Shown here in pieces: positions 23,036-33,774 of a stretch of 64,000 bases of DNA. The position numbers were made by a program, and so were the translations under genes. The notes under the pieces were generated by a model. The model worked only from the letters and a program-made list of their open reading frames with translations. It was not told the origin of the DNA and ran no database searches. This DNA is from Scatophagus argus (Eukaryota > Chordata > Actinopteri > Scatophagidae), in the NCBI RefSeq assembly GCF_020382885.2, contig NC_058501.1:16444501-16508500 (forward strand), written 5' to 3'. Every line of letters begins with the position of its first letter. The first letter of the stretch is position 1.

Positions 23036-23888
23036 TTGCTTTTCTCAGGTGTATTTTTTAGTAGTTCCATGTGCTTCCTTTTTTAAATTAAAGTCCAGTT
23101 TAGTCCAGTTAGGCGATTGGACAACATGGGTCAAAATCTGGAGAACTACTGCTTTATTTATTTACAAAAGCTTGATTACCAGACTAGAATATGCAGTGAA
23201 TTGCCTCGAGACCTCTTGTTTTGATATCCTCCCTGTTTGTTCGCATTGTGTGCATTCCTTGAATAGATAAAGCAATTCAAATATGCAGTCTTGCTCAACA
23301 AAAGGCAATGCAGCTCCCTTTGGACACTTAGGGGGTATTTTACACATTTCTAAATTAAGTCCACTGGATGTTTTCAGGAGTAAAGCACTCACAGATAGGA
23401 TCAGTCCTCCAGTGCAGCTGAGGTAGAATATTTAGTTCACAAGTGGGTATAATTAGAAAATAAAAGCTTCTGAACCAGCCTTGAAATCAAAAAGACAATG
23501 CTATAAAAGATATAAATCACAGTAGGCAGCATGGTCAGATGTATAGGCGGGGCGGTCATGACATCAGATAAACTCCTGTTGTTAGCATTTCCTGTTTGAT
23601 TATTCCGGTTTTATTATTGTGTCTGTATGCAACAGCCTTGTGTATGTCATCCCCTTTATCTGCTGTCTCAGAAGAAATGGGTGAAAGGTCCTTCAGAGTG
23701 GAATTTTCCTCAAATCTCTCCTCCTCAACGCGAACCAGATGTGTGCTCCTGGGCTGCCCCCTCCCGACACCCTCTCGCCATCCCCCACCTCCCCCTTCTC
23801 TACCCCACTCCCACCCTTTGTTCCCCCGTCTTTAAAAATGCTGTGTCTGCTGTCTCTCCCTCAAATCGTCTCAGGCCTGACTTCAAGG
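23036..23888 (+). promoter_or_regulatory. Short spacer and promoter of the sushi gene
   Basis: Only about 0.85 kb separates the dbp poly(A) signal from the next start codon, so the promoter of the secreted-protein gene must lie here unless an upstream exon was missed. A C-rich tract lies at 23753-23830. No clear TATA box is present. Two in-frame ATGs, at 23739 and 23838, precede the start I chose. Confidence 0.4.
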
Positions 23889-25418
23889 ATGGACTGTGCA
23901 CTGCTGCTGCTGTCCCTGTGGGCTCTGATGGGCACGGTGTCCCTGCAGGCTTCAGGTAAGACCACTGACTCTCACACCTATCATCCCTCACACCTGATCG
24001 CTATCACTGAACCTTGCAGACATAATGAATACAGCCAGACTGTGACTAAATACTGGGAATAAATGCAAAAAAGACCATAAGTGTCCTACTGAGTGTCCTC
24101 AGGCAGTGCAATTAAAGGACAGTTGGACTTTACTCTGCTAACCTGCTCTGTACACATGCATTTTATATAAACAAAACCAAAATATGAAGACGATCACATA
24201 ACCACAGCTAGCTGTCTGTGTATTTTATCCTTTAAACAGCTGCACTCAGTGCAGTCAGGACTAACTAAGACTGGGACTGTGCATTGTGTACATTTTAGAT
24301 GGTTGATATTCACAGACCACTGACTGAAAACCGGCTCAGCTGGCTCAGTCGTGTTTATGCTGAATTAAAATAAATTTCATGGGTCTGAATTACCGGTACC
24401 ACACAGTACATAGTCATGGTAAATGGGTTATATAATTTGGTGAAAGCAAATGCTTCTGTTGGATCATCGTTGACCTTTCACACACCCTCATAGATGTTTC
24501 TAGGTCTGATGATATGCAGTAATTATTTAGATGCTTGGTGTATGTACTGTACGCCATGTCTCCATGATGTCCTGGGACGATGGTGTGTGCATTAGCGCTG
24601 CACATGTGTGTTGACATGTGCTGTGGGCAGAGTGAATACAGTAGTACACATGTTTTCATTCTGAGAAATGAAAAATAGGGAACCTCCCCGCTATAAATGT
24701 TCTGGAAATCCAGGGTGCGTTGAAGTTGTACAAGTGGAACATTTGGTTTTATGATGTGTGATGGAATACGTATGGAAAGGTGAGGAGGTATTAAAGATAC
24801 TCTTGTATACTGTTCAAATAAGAATTGCATTTTTAGTTAATGTTTCTCCACTCGCACAGTAAACATCAGTCACGCCAGTTGGTGAGACGACAATCTCACT
24901 TTTCTATAAAAAACAAGATTGATAGCTGAATGGCAAAGAGTAATAAAGCCTGCCATCTAACTACTTACTCATCTGGCAACCTGGGTGGAAAATGTTTGCC
25001 CGGCCACCCACGCAAAATTTACTTTCCTTCAAACAGAAAACAAAGCAGAATTGGCAAACAAACTCTCAATTACGGCCCTCAGCGTTTGCGTTTTTTTATG
25101 AGGGGCCATGAATGACTGGAAGCAAACAAACAGACAATTGCTGTGATGGTGTGACAGTGTGTGTGGTATCACAACAGGATCGTGTCCAGAGAGGCTTCTG
25201 GGAGAAGAGAGGAGGAGGACGTGTCCTCGGCCCTGCAAAGCTGACAGCGACTGTGGCAACAAACGTCAGTGTCTGTGTGACGGCCAGTGTGGTCTCAGCT
25301 GTGTGGCTCCAGGTAACCATTTGTATGCATGTGTGGGCTCAGTTGTCACTGTGAACACCATTGTGGGCTCAGCCATTAAAAGTGTTTGTGTGCGTATACC
25401 CAGCTGTGCCAACATACA

Positions 25419-25453
<35 letters not shown>

Positions 25454-28400
25454 CTGGAAAATAGATTAAAAACCTTGCTTATGTACAAAATCTGGGCTCA
25501 GAATGTTTCCTATGTGAGTGCTGAACACAAGCTTTTCATTATGCCTGTGCATTGTAAAAGGGGCACAGTGCACAGACCCGTTCTCATTATACAACCTCAT
25601 TAGTGCCTTTTCAAAATGGTTTAGCCCTAAACATTTCATTTGTCTTGTACAAGGAACACTCCAGTACATTTTGTGAAATGTTCTGCTCCCTTACCACTCG
25701 CTTTCTCTCCTCTCTCTCCTCCTCAGGTCGAACTTGTCCCTGGCCTCTACCCCCTGGTGAAAACTCAGTGGCTCGCCTCCTCTCTCCCACTCACTCCTTC
25801 TCTGCCCTGCTTGAAGTGCACTGCAAGCCAGGATTCACACTGCCCAGTGGCTTGGATGTCACTATTCGCCGTTGTCAAGGTGACAGACAGTGGAGTGGGG
25901 ATGAGCCCATCTGCATAGGTGGGTTTGAGTTCAACAGAAAAGTTCTTATTCTGGTTCCTTCACTGCATATTCACACCACAAGCAATAAACATATGCAAGA
26001 ATTTTTCTGCAGTATTTATTATTTTTCTCAAACTAAATATTGCCTCTCTTGTGCATGTGTGTGCATCTGCATAGTTCATGTGTTTAGGTCAATGGCATGA
26101 TCCAGGATTAAACTTAGCTTTTACTTTGTTTTTATGCAAGACAGTCAGACAGAGTCAGACAGACAGCAATAGAGGGAAGGATGGAGAGAGAGAGAGAGAG
26201 AGAAAGAGAGGTATTCAGAAATGAAACCCCTCTGCGATTGTGTCGACTGAGACATTGCACAACTGGGACCTATTCTCCTCATCACCATAGCAACCAGAGC
26301 TTTAGTTGTTCATGTTGGCCATCTGAATATTTTACTGTGGAAGTGCTGATAAGTTGAAAGAGGAAAGAAAAGCTGAACACACACAGGTGTGTGCGCATGC
26401 ATGAATACCATATGGATGTCCATGTATATATGTAGCATGTGCACCGCAGCACAGAAAACTATGTTTTTAGTTACTATATACAATAGAAGAAAAACCCAAA
26501 TTACAACCTAAAAATGGAATTAGAAAAGATTTTAAGTTCATTATAACCTTCAGTCATGTTGTTTCTAAGCTCCTGTTGTGCTAGAGGCCTTCTCTTATAT
26601 TTGTATAATTCATATTAACCTGAAACAAACACAGATGAACAGGTTTGCTTGAAAGATGTACCTGCCTTATGTAGTCCATAGGGACCAGAACAGAGCTGCA
26701 GACACACATAAACAAATACAGGAGCAGCTGAAGCCAGTCCTTAGAGAAAACTCACAGGACTATCCAGTAATTACTGGTTATAACCACCGATGTGCCCAAA
26801 ACAATAATGTGGTTGAGCATTTGTGCATTCTGTCAGTCTAAATATAGAACAAAAAATGATAAATCTGAATAGGTGGCTCACAAATTACATTTTATCTAAG
26901 GCTGTGTAGCCCTATTTCTGCTATATCTGTGCTGTGTGGCTGCACAGCACTACACGAAGTAAAGCCATCAATAGTTCTTACTGTCTTGACACATTTCATC
27001 ATCATGCAGCACCAGGAAATATGGTTTTTAGTGACTGCTTGTGTCAGCCTGACAGCTCTGATAAATAACAATGCAATTTCAACTGCAAATGTCCGAGTCC
27101 TGCTGCATTAATCTCACACCTGGAGCTACAGTAAACGTGCTTTCTTAGGAATCCTCAACCCAGCTGGGTCCCTGTCTCACCCTCGAGATTTTGTATCTTT
27201 TCTAAGATGTGAAATGAGGATACGATTATCAGCCCTCTCGTGGAGTATCCTCCTGCTGAGAGACGGGCAGAAGGTAGGTGGGTTTTGAACGTGTGAGAGC
27301 GTTTGTATTGTGCGTCCTTTGCATGTGTGTTAGAGTGTGAGTCGAGCTCCTTCATGCCTGTTGAGAGGCAGTGGGCGGCAGATCACTGTCAAAGTGGCAC
27401 AAAGCTGCATGCACACAGTGTGAGCGTGAGTGTGTGTGAATGTGTGTTTATAGGAGAGAGGTACAGAGATTTTTTTTCTGTATACATTAGATGTGTATGT
27501 GTGTGTGGGGGGGGGCTGGATTGCACATGTGTTAGAGAGTTTCTGTGTGTGTTGTGTGTGCGTGTGTGTGTGTGTGTGTGTGGGCGACAGATCACAGTCA
27601 GGAGAGTCAGAGAGTTCTCTTGCTCATGCTGCTCCAGGCCTTTCTGTTCCCTGTTCTCCTCTCCTCTGCTCTCCTCTCTCATCCTCTTTTCCTCTCATCT
27701 CTTTCTCCTCTCATCCTCTTCCATCTGAGGCCTCCGATAAGGTCTCTCTCTCTCTACAATGGGAGCCAAGGACAAGCATGCAGCTTTAGGCTATTTGGTT
27801 TGTGATGTGCACAAGTGTGTGTGTGATTGTGGGAGAAAGACAGTAAAAGCACAACCTTTACCATCTCTGGCCTCAGTCAGATTGCTGTGTATTTAATGTT
27901 GTGGTTCATTCAAAATCACTGTGTTTTAATACTGAGATGAATTTGATATACCTGCTTCATAGCAGTTTGGTGCTGCAGCCTGTGTGGGCGGCAGCAGTAC
28001 GAGGCAGAAGAAGGGGCGATATGTGAAAACAGAACTCGGCTTCGGGCTCTCATCCGCAGCCAAACAGACTTGTAACTCTCCCTCTCCCATAGGTCCCTTT
28101 ACATTCTTATATTAACGTTTCTCAGTTTCAGATACCTAAGACAGCCCTCAGGCAAGAGCTGTCTCTGCCTTTCAAAGCCGCGTTCAGCTCCGAAACCCCA
28201 CATCTGATGGAGCCCAGGTCACTCCAACCTCTCTCCAAGCACCACTCTTGATATTTATATTTTCACGAGCATGAGGCACTCAAACTTCCAGGAGTGAACA
28301 GTGCCAGGTGTTATACAATCACAGATATTGCTGTGAGATGGGAGAGGTGTGGGGCGGCGTTTCACCTGCTTCTCGAACTTTGATTTATTACCTAAGAAGG

Positions 28401-31400
28401 GTTATTTCAACTTAAATAGAACAAGACACTGGGTGAAACACCTCTGTTGGTCACAAGCTAAATAGAAACAATTGGATAATACAAGTCAAACGAGGTAACA
28501 GGAAGGATGTGGCTTCCTCTGTCCATCTGTTTTTCTTCCCTGCTTCTCTTTATATTCTTTCACTGTTTCCCTCAAGTATCCTTCCTCCTCTTTTTGCTAA
28601 TGGCTGTTTTGGGTAAAATTAGGTCCACATTTATCAGTTACACACTAATTCTAATGTGCTTTCAGTGATTGTGTGGGTACATGTGGGGCTACACGTCTAT
28701 TGGGTTGTGTTTACTTCTATGAATCACAGTACACAGTAGACACACACCGAATGTTGCTGCATTTCTTTCTGAGGAGCTTTACACACTGCATACATCACTG
28801 TCACTATAGGACAGTGGTGGAAGAAATATTCACATGCTTTACTTCACAAAAGTAGTAATAGTACAGTGTAAATGATTTCAAGATTTTCCATAAGTACAGT
28901 AAAAGTACAGAATGTACTGAAAGTAAAAGTATTCATTATGTCGATATAGTGTTAAGACTATGATATATTTTTGTCACTTTAGGTCTCCCCATTTTTCATT
29001 TATGAGCAGTACATAAACATTTAACAGACAGTATTACACACTAAAGCTAAGTATTACTCATATTTTATTATTGCATTAATTATTACAGGTGCCTTAGTGC
29101 ATAAACAGCATTTTAATGCAGGGACTGGTTAAAGCAAAGCTCATCACTTTACACTGTATATATATATATATATGTTATGTATTTGTACTCTAATATTTAT
29201 TGTATTTACAGTCTTAATCTGCCATGTAACTAATAATTGTGAGGAGTAAAAAGTACAATATTTTCATCTAAACTGTGAGTAAAATATTGAACTGTTAAGT
29301 GGCATGATTTTAAAATACTAAAGTACAAGTACCTCAAAATTGTATTTAAACCTGCAGTGTGGAACTCGCGTCCCCCTACTTATTGAAGTGAGAGTAATTA
29401 AGAAACGGCGTCGACACACGCTGATAACGCGTCTGCAGGTGAGCTCGCTCGTGAAGCTGCACCGATGGTTAGCCATGTTCGTTCCTAGGCACTAGGCATT
29501 GTGTGAACCTGTGTGGCATGAATTTAAAAGTCTTGCGATCCAGTTATAAGTACTGCACTTGACTAAATGTACGCAGGCACATTCCACTACTGCTATGGGA
29601 AGATGTGTATTTTCTGTTGAAGAAATGGCATGAAAGTAATTGAAGGTTTTTCTGACGGTTTGGGTATTTTTGTCTTCGATGCAGGACCTCCTACTTGCTG
29701 TGGAGTATTTATTTATGTGTCTGTTACTTAAATAAACAATAAAGACAACAAAGTCTTTAACCTCCTGTCTTCTCTGACCTTCAGAGGCTCAACCACCTGA
29801 ACCAGCCGCTGTCCAAACCTGCCCTCTGCCTGAAGAAGTCATCAACAGCTTCAGCATCCAGGGCGATGCTACAGTAGGAACTTCCATCCGCTACAGCTGC
29901 CTGTCTGGGTAAGGGGGGGGGTTAAGGTTGTGAGTGCGTAGGCAGAGGCTATGAAAACCTGAAATGATGCAAAGGTAGAAACGGAGGAAGTGAGAAGATG
30001 GGGATGGAGTGTGAAGAGGAGGGAGGGAGTGGTGGAGGAAATGCTTCATTGCAGGAAAGGTGTTGGGGAACGATGGATGATGAGTGATGAATGTCAGGGA
30101 ATTCATTTTGATCTCCCAGCTGACGATCTCTCCATTGAACTAACTGGGTCATTACAGTCTAATCTTGTATTGACTCCCCTTTACACACTGACTCATCCAC
30201 AGGATAAGATGAGCCTAAGTGGATGTGTCAGCCAGAACTGTGCACACAACATTTAGACACTGTGAAAGAGAGACAGAGTGGAAAAGGGAATCATTTACAC
30301 CTTCTTTCATCACTTTATTTAGACGAAGCTCCTTAGCTGTCTGTACTGTAAATGTCACACTGCCATCTGTCTCCATCACTCTCTCCCTTCTCTCCTACAG
30401 GGCAGATATGGTGGGGAGCAGTGAAAATTTCTGCCTGGATAACCAGACCTGGCAGTATCCTCACCCCATCTGTAAAAGTATGTGTGCAGTAGTGAACTGT
30501 ATTGTACACTGGCTGTGTGTGTGTGTGTGTGTGTGAGCAGGCATGTGTGTTGCTTTGTCCTCATTCATCTTTCAAGAATAGCAGAAGACGGGTTGGTGGT
30601 TGGTTGCGTGTGAGTGACTGGACTGAGAGACCTGTGAGTTTATTTTGCGAGGATGTAAATTTATTCGTCGTGTGTGTGTGTGTGTGTGTGTGTGTGCAGA
30701 TATTTAAAAAAAGAGAGAATGAAAGGAGACAGACAGAAACACACAAACGTCTTCAGATATACAGTATGCCTTTTCAAGAGCTACTGCTCTGTTTCACGGT
30801 GCTTTTCTGTCACCTTGTGGTTAAACATGGAATTGCATGGCCTTTTCCACAGTGAGGAACACAGAGAGGCTGCTTCTCAAGTCACACTACATGGCTGGCT
30901 TTTGTTAGGGCAAAGGACAAAAGATAGAAGGGTTGTAGTAGTTTCAAGCTTCTGTTCTCATACCTTTATAGGTTATAGTAACTCTGCTCCTCTATCTTTT
31001 AAAGTTTAGTGGATATCCCGAATAATCAGACTGATAATCTTCTCCTGTCGCTCTCTTAGATGTGTACTGCCAGCCTCCTCGGGAGGTGGAGCAGGGCTAT
31101 GTGGTCGCCGTCCAGAAGACTGAGTATGAAGTTGGCTTTGACATCCATTACCTTTGTAAAAAGAACTTTCTGCTGGATGGACCCCAGAAGGTCACCTGCC
31201 TGTCGAATGGCAGCTGGAGTGCACCGCCTCCATATTGCAGAGGTGAGGGATGTTTCAAATGGCCACACCACAAATATAATGTATGCATTTGATGAGTTTA
31301 ACTCAAAATGTCAATCCTCTCCCAAAAAAAATTCAAATTCAAATTCAATGACACATTCAGCGGATGCAAAATACTAATATGCTAGTTACATTAACATCCA

Positions 31401-31908
31401 TACAAAATACACAGTCGTGAACACAGTGCACATGCACTCAAGAAACCACAAAGCATTGTCTGTTATATTTTATATTTTCATACCTTGTTCATCAACTTCA
31501 CAGCTCGCTGTCTCATCCCTGCTGAGCGAAGCCGTGTGGTGATTGGTGGAGTGAAGCGCTGGCCATTTGATGTTACAGACGCCATGGTTCCTCACGGAGA
31601 AAATGTGATGTTCTACTGCAAACACCCCGACAAGCAGTGCAGCTTCACTGCAACTCAGACCTGCTTTGATGGAAAGCTGCAGCCACCAGCCTGCTACCTT
31701 GGTAAAACCTGGACCACCCACACAAGCCGTCCTTTTCTTTTTCAGCACGTCAAGAACCCGAGTGCGGCGCTTGATGACAGTTGGAGACTTCTAGAATAAT
31801 CATGCATCTCCTCTTTGTTTTTCAGAGCCCACATGGTTGCAGTATAAACTTTTCCCTCACCGGCTGGTTTCAGAGATTGAAGCATGCGAGGCTGGTGATG
31901 TGGAGTGA
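23889..31908 (+). CDS. Secreted WAP-like / 3x sushi (CCP) / beta-2-glycoprotein-1 domain V-like protein
   Basis: Secreted, disulphide-rich protein of 352 residues. Exons: 23889-23955, 25178-25312, 25727-25918, 29785-29908, 30401-30477, 31060-31242, 31504-31701 and 31826-31908, with matching phases. The ATG at 23889 (aggATGg) gives a clean signal peptide (MDCALLLLSLWALMGTVSLQ). Exon 2 encodes eight cysteines spaced like a WAP four-disulphide core, except that the usual CC pair is CLC. Exon 3 is CCP1, exons 4 and 5 form a split CCP2, and exon 6 is CCP3 (each C...C...C...W...C). Exons 7-8 match APOH domain V: ARCLIP..., VMFYCKHPDKQCSFT..., CFDGKLQPPACYL, then a C-terminal tail with WLQYKLF and a final Cys. 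APOH itself has four CCPs and no WAP module. The last domain in APOH binds anionic phospholipid, which hints at lipid or complement/coagulation surface binding. Function is otherwise unknown, and I do not recognise an established gene name. Confidence 0.82.
25421..25449. repeat. (TG)n microsatellite
   Basis: Uninterrupted TG dinucleotides in intron 2 of the sushi gene. Confidence 0.9.
26183..26210. repeat. (GA)n microsatellite
   Basis: Near-perfect GA tract in intron 3 of the sushi gene. Confidence 0.85.
27544..27582. repeat. (TG)n microsatellite
   Basis: Slightly interrupted TG/CG/TG tract in intron 3 of the sushi gene. Confidence 0.85.
28812..29592 (+). mobile_element. Non-autonomous hAT-type element (MITE-like) with TSD
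   Basis: It starts with CAGTGGTGGAA (28812-28822) and ends with TTCCACTACTG (29582-29592), inverted repeats matching at 10 of 11 bases. The flanking 8-mers CTATAGGA (28804-28811) and CTATGGGA (29593-29600) agree at 7 of 8 and form a target-site duplication of hAT length. The body is rich in AGTAAAAGTA-type words, typical of a very common teleost element. No transposase is encoded. A CpG-containing block at about 29353-29545 interrupts the usual body and looks like a nested insertion. Confidence 0.8.
29156..29173. repeat. (TA)n microsatellite
   Basis: Short TA tract inside the hAT-type element. Confidence 0.7.
30513..30535. repeat. (TG)n microsatellite
   Basis: TG tract in sushi-gene intron 5, 35 bases after the exon 5 donor. 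Confidence 0.85.
30671..30696. repeat. (TG)n microsatellite
   Basis: Second TG tract in intron 5 of the sushi gene. Confidence 0.85.
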
Positions 31909-32450
31909 TGACATGGATGTCTGACCTCGCCCCGTTCGACACTCATTAAACTGTGTCACACCTCCTGACACACCCCAGCAAACATCACCCAGAGCAGTCT
32001 TTTTCCAGTCTGCAGCTTTGCTTCCTCAACTATCTATGATTGTGGTCTATTAGACGCTGAAATATTTTTCACAGCTCGTGTGGATCAGTAGGCTAAGCTG
32101 TCTATCCTGTGCCCAGGGCCTTTGTCACTCTCTCCTGCATCCCGTCAAACTGCAGGCGTAATTATAATCCGCAAACCCCTCAAGTATTACTTTGATCCTC
32201 GTCCAGCTTGAGCCAATGCATCCTGTAGATGAAATCCATAGGCCTTTGAGATGATGTATATATAAAGTATTAGTACATGCTATATCAGTTGTGTCTGTGA
32301 TGATACCTCCATATAGCCTAACTCTTAATGCCTTGACTCTGTGAGATCTCACTATGTGATCTTTCTTTCCCTTGTTGAGCGTGACGCATCAAGCCTTGAG
32401 GCTTGTAAGTGTTTGTTTGGAATAAAGTAATGCCTAAACGGCTTTTGCTC
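31909..32450 (+). other. 3' UTR of the sushi gene
   Basis: Begins after the TGA at 31906-31908. The poly(A) signal AATAAA at 32421-32426 gives a 3' UTR of roughly 0.5 kb. Confidence 0.55.
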
Positions 32451-32599
32451 TCTGGTTTCCTCTCATTATGACACGCAGAGCGCTGTCGTGTGAGTTCAAG
32501 TTCATCTTTCTCCATCCTCTTCATCACTCTCCTGCTTTGCCTCCCGTCACTGTGACTCTCAGGCGCACAGAGAGCCTTTCTTTGCAGCTGCAGGTTCAA

Positions 32600-33450
32600 C
32601 AGTACTCATAGGCTGAACATGGCTACTGGTCGGACCCGGTAGGCTGCGACACCATAGCAACTCCCCTTGACCCCTCCCTCCCTCGGCATTCGCAGCATCA
32701 CCCTTTACACTGCACAGTCATATTTGGTCCTCCGGAAATATCCTCAGCACGGGTAAGCCAGTCCCTATGCAGCGAGAGTATGGGTGGAGTATAGTTTAAA
32801 ATACAGTTTTAAATGTATCGAAGGGGTGTCCGGCGCGTCCTACGCCGCCTCTGATAGCAGGGCTGGAGGAAATGGCTGCTCGCCGGGAAAGTTTGTCCTA
32901 AAGCTACCGGACGTTGCGCTCTCGGTGTCTCGGACCCTCGGCTCTAAAATGGCTGGCTGTAGGTCCGAGGAAGCTCCGGTGCAGAGGCGAGGATCCGCAC
33001 CACATCGCGAATGTGTGTAAATATACACGTTTCTTTACTCCGACCGACGCGTTAGTGGTGGCGTTGTCCCAGGTCCGAGAGCTGACAAGGCACACACGCA
33101 CCACATTAATGGCATTTCGGACCTAGGACTGTGCGTAATGGCGTCCACCGCGGACAGAGCTCCCGGGTTTATCCCCGACAGGCTTTCTTTTCTTTTTTTT
33201 TTTGAATAAGGTCATACTTGCGAAATACAATATGAATACTGTTCTAAGGCGAATTTGAAATAAAACGCCGTAATGTTTATGCTGCATGTGGACGACAGAA
33301 GTATGAGAGAGGAAATGTTATTTCGCTCACATTCTTCGGACCCTTCCGTACTCCGGTGCGTTTCTCTGAATTATCGACTGCACCGGTCGACCCCTCGGTA
33401 AGAAATTCGCTGAGCTGGGATTTCGTATCATATCCAGGTAACCAACGCAA
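32600..33450 (+). promoter_or_regulatory. CpG-rich promoter and 5' UTR region of the znf581-like gene
   Basis: CpG-rich between AT-richer flanks. Candidate leader donors are GGGTAAGC near 32752, TCG|GTAAGA (GT at 33398) and CAG|GTAACC (near 33438). The coding exon has an acceptor at 33749-33750 (TGTTTTATAG), so at least one upstream non-coding exon is expected here. Which donor is used cannot be told from sequence. Confidence 0.5.
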
Positions 33451-33774
33451 TTAGCAGGACGGTCTGATGTGAGGGGGAGGTGGGGGGGTCAAATGTGTCG
33501 ACCATCGTGTCAGACTGAGGAGTTAGGGGGGCACAGTCTGCTTCGTCCACAGGCTGTGAGAATTATGACAAATCAGTCAATATTGGCTTCTGCTCTAAAC
33601 TTGACCCCAATAAACACAATTGTGACATTGAGTTTTTACAGCCATCCCAGGATATTTGTTTAATTCCCTTGCTGCAATGAAACGTGTTTACTTGTATGCT
33701 AATTTTGCTACTCTGAGTTTCTAATTTCTTATTTTATTCCTGTTTTATAGAAATATAAATGAGTATGCCCCAAA

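Larger units (their letters stand above)
25919..29784 (+). other. Intron 3 of the sushi gene
   Basis: The largest intron of this gene (3.9 kb). I looked for a further CCP exon (C...C...W...C pattern between splice sites) and found none. It holds GA and TG microsatellites, a CT-rich tract (27650-27760) and a complete hAT-type miniature element (28812-29592). Confidence 0.6.

Noticed and set aside
23739-23888. In-frame upstream starts for the sushi protein (ATG at 23739 and 23838)
   Set aside because: They would put a Pro-rich or second hydrophobic stretch before a perfect signal peptide. The ATG at 23889 has the best context.
27389-27805. Overlapping ORFs rich in CVCVCV or THTHTH
   Set aside because: Translations of GT/CA microsatellites; the same applies to ORFs at 39.2-39.8, 41.1-41.3, 51.9-52.1 and 61.2-61.5 kb.
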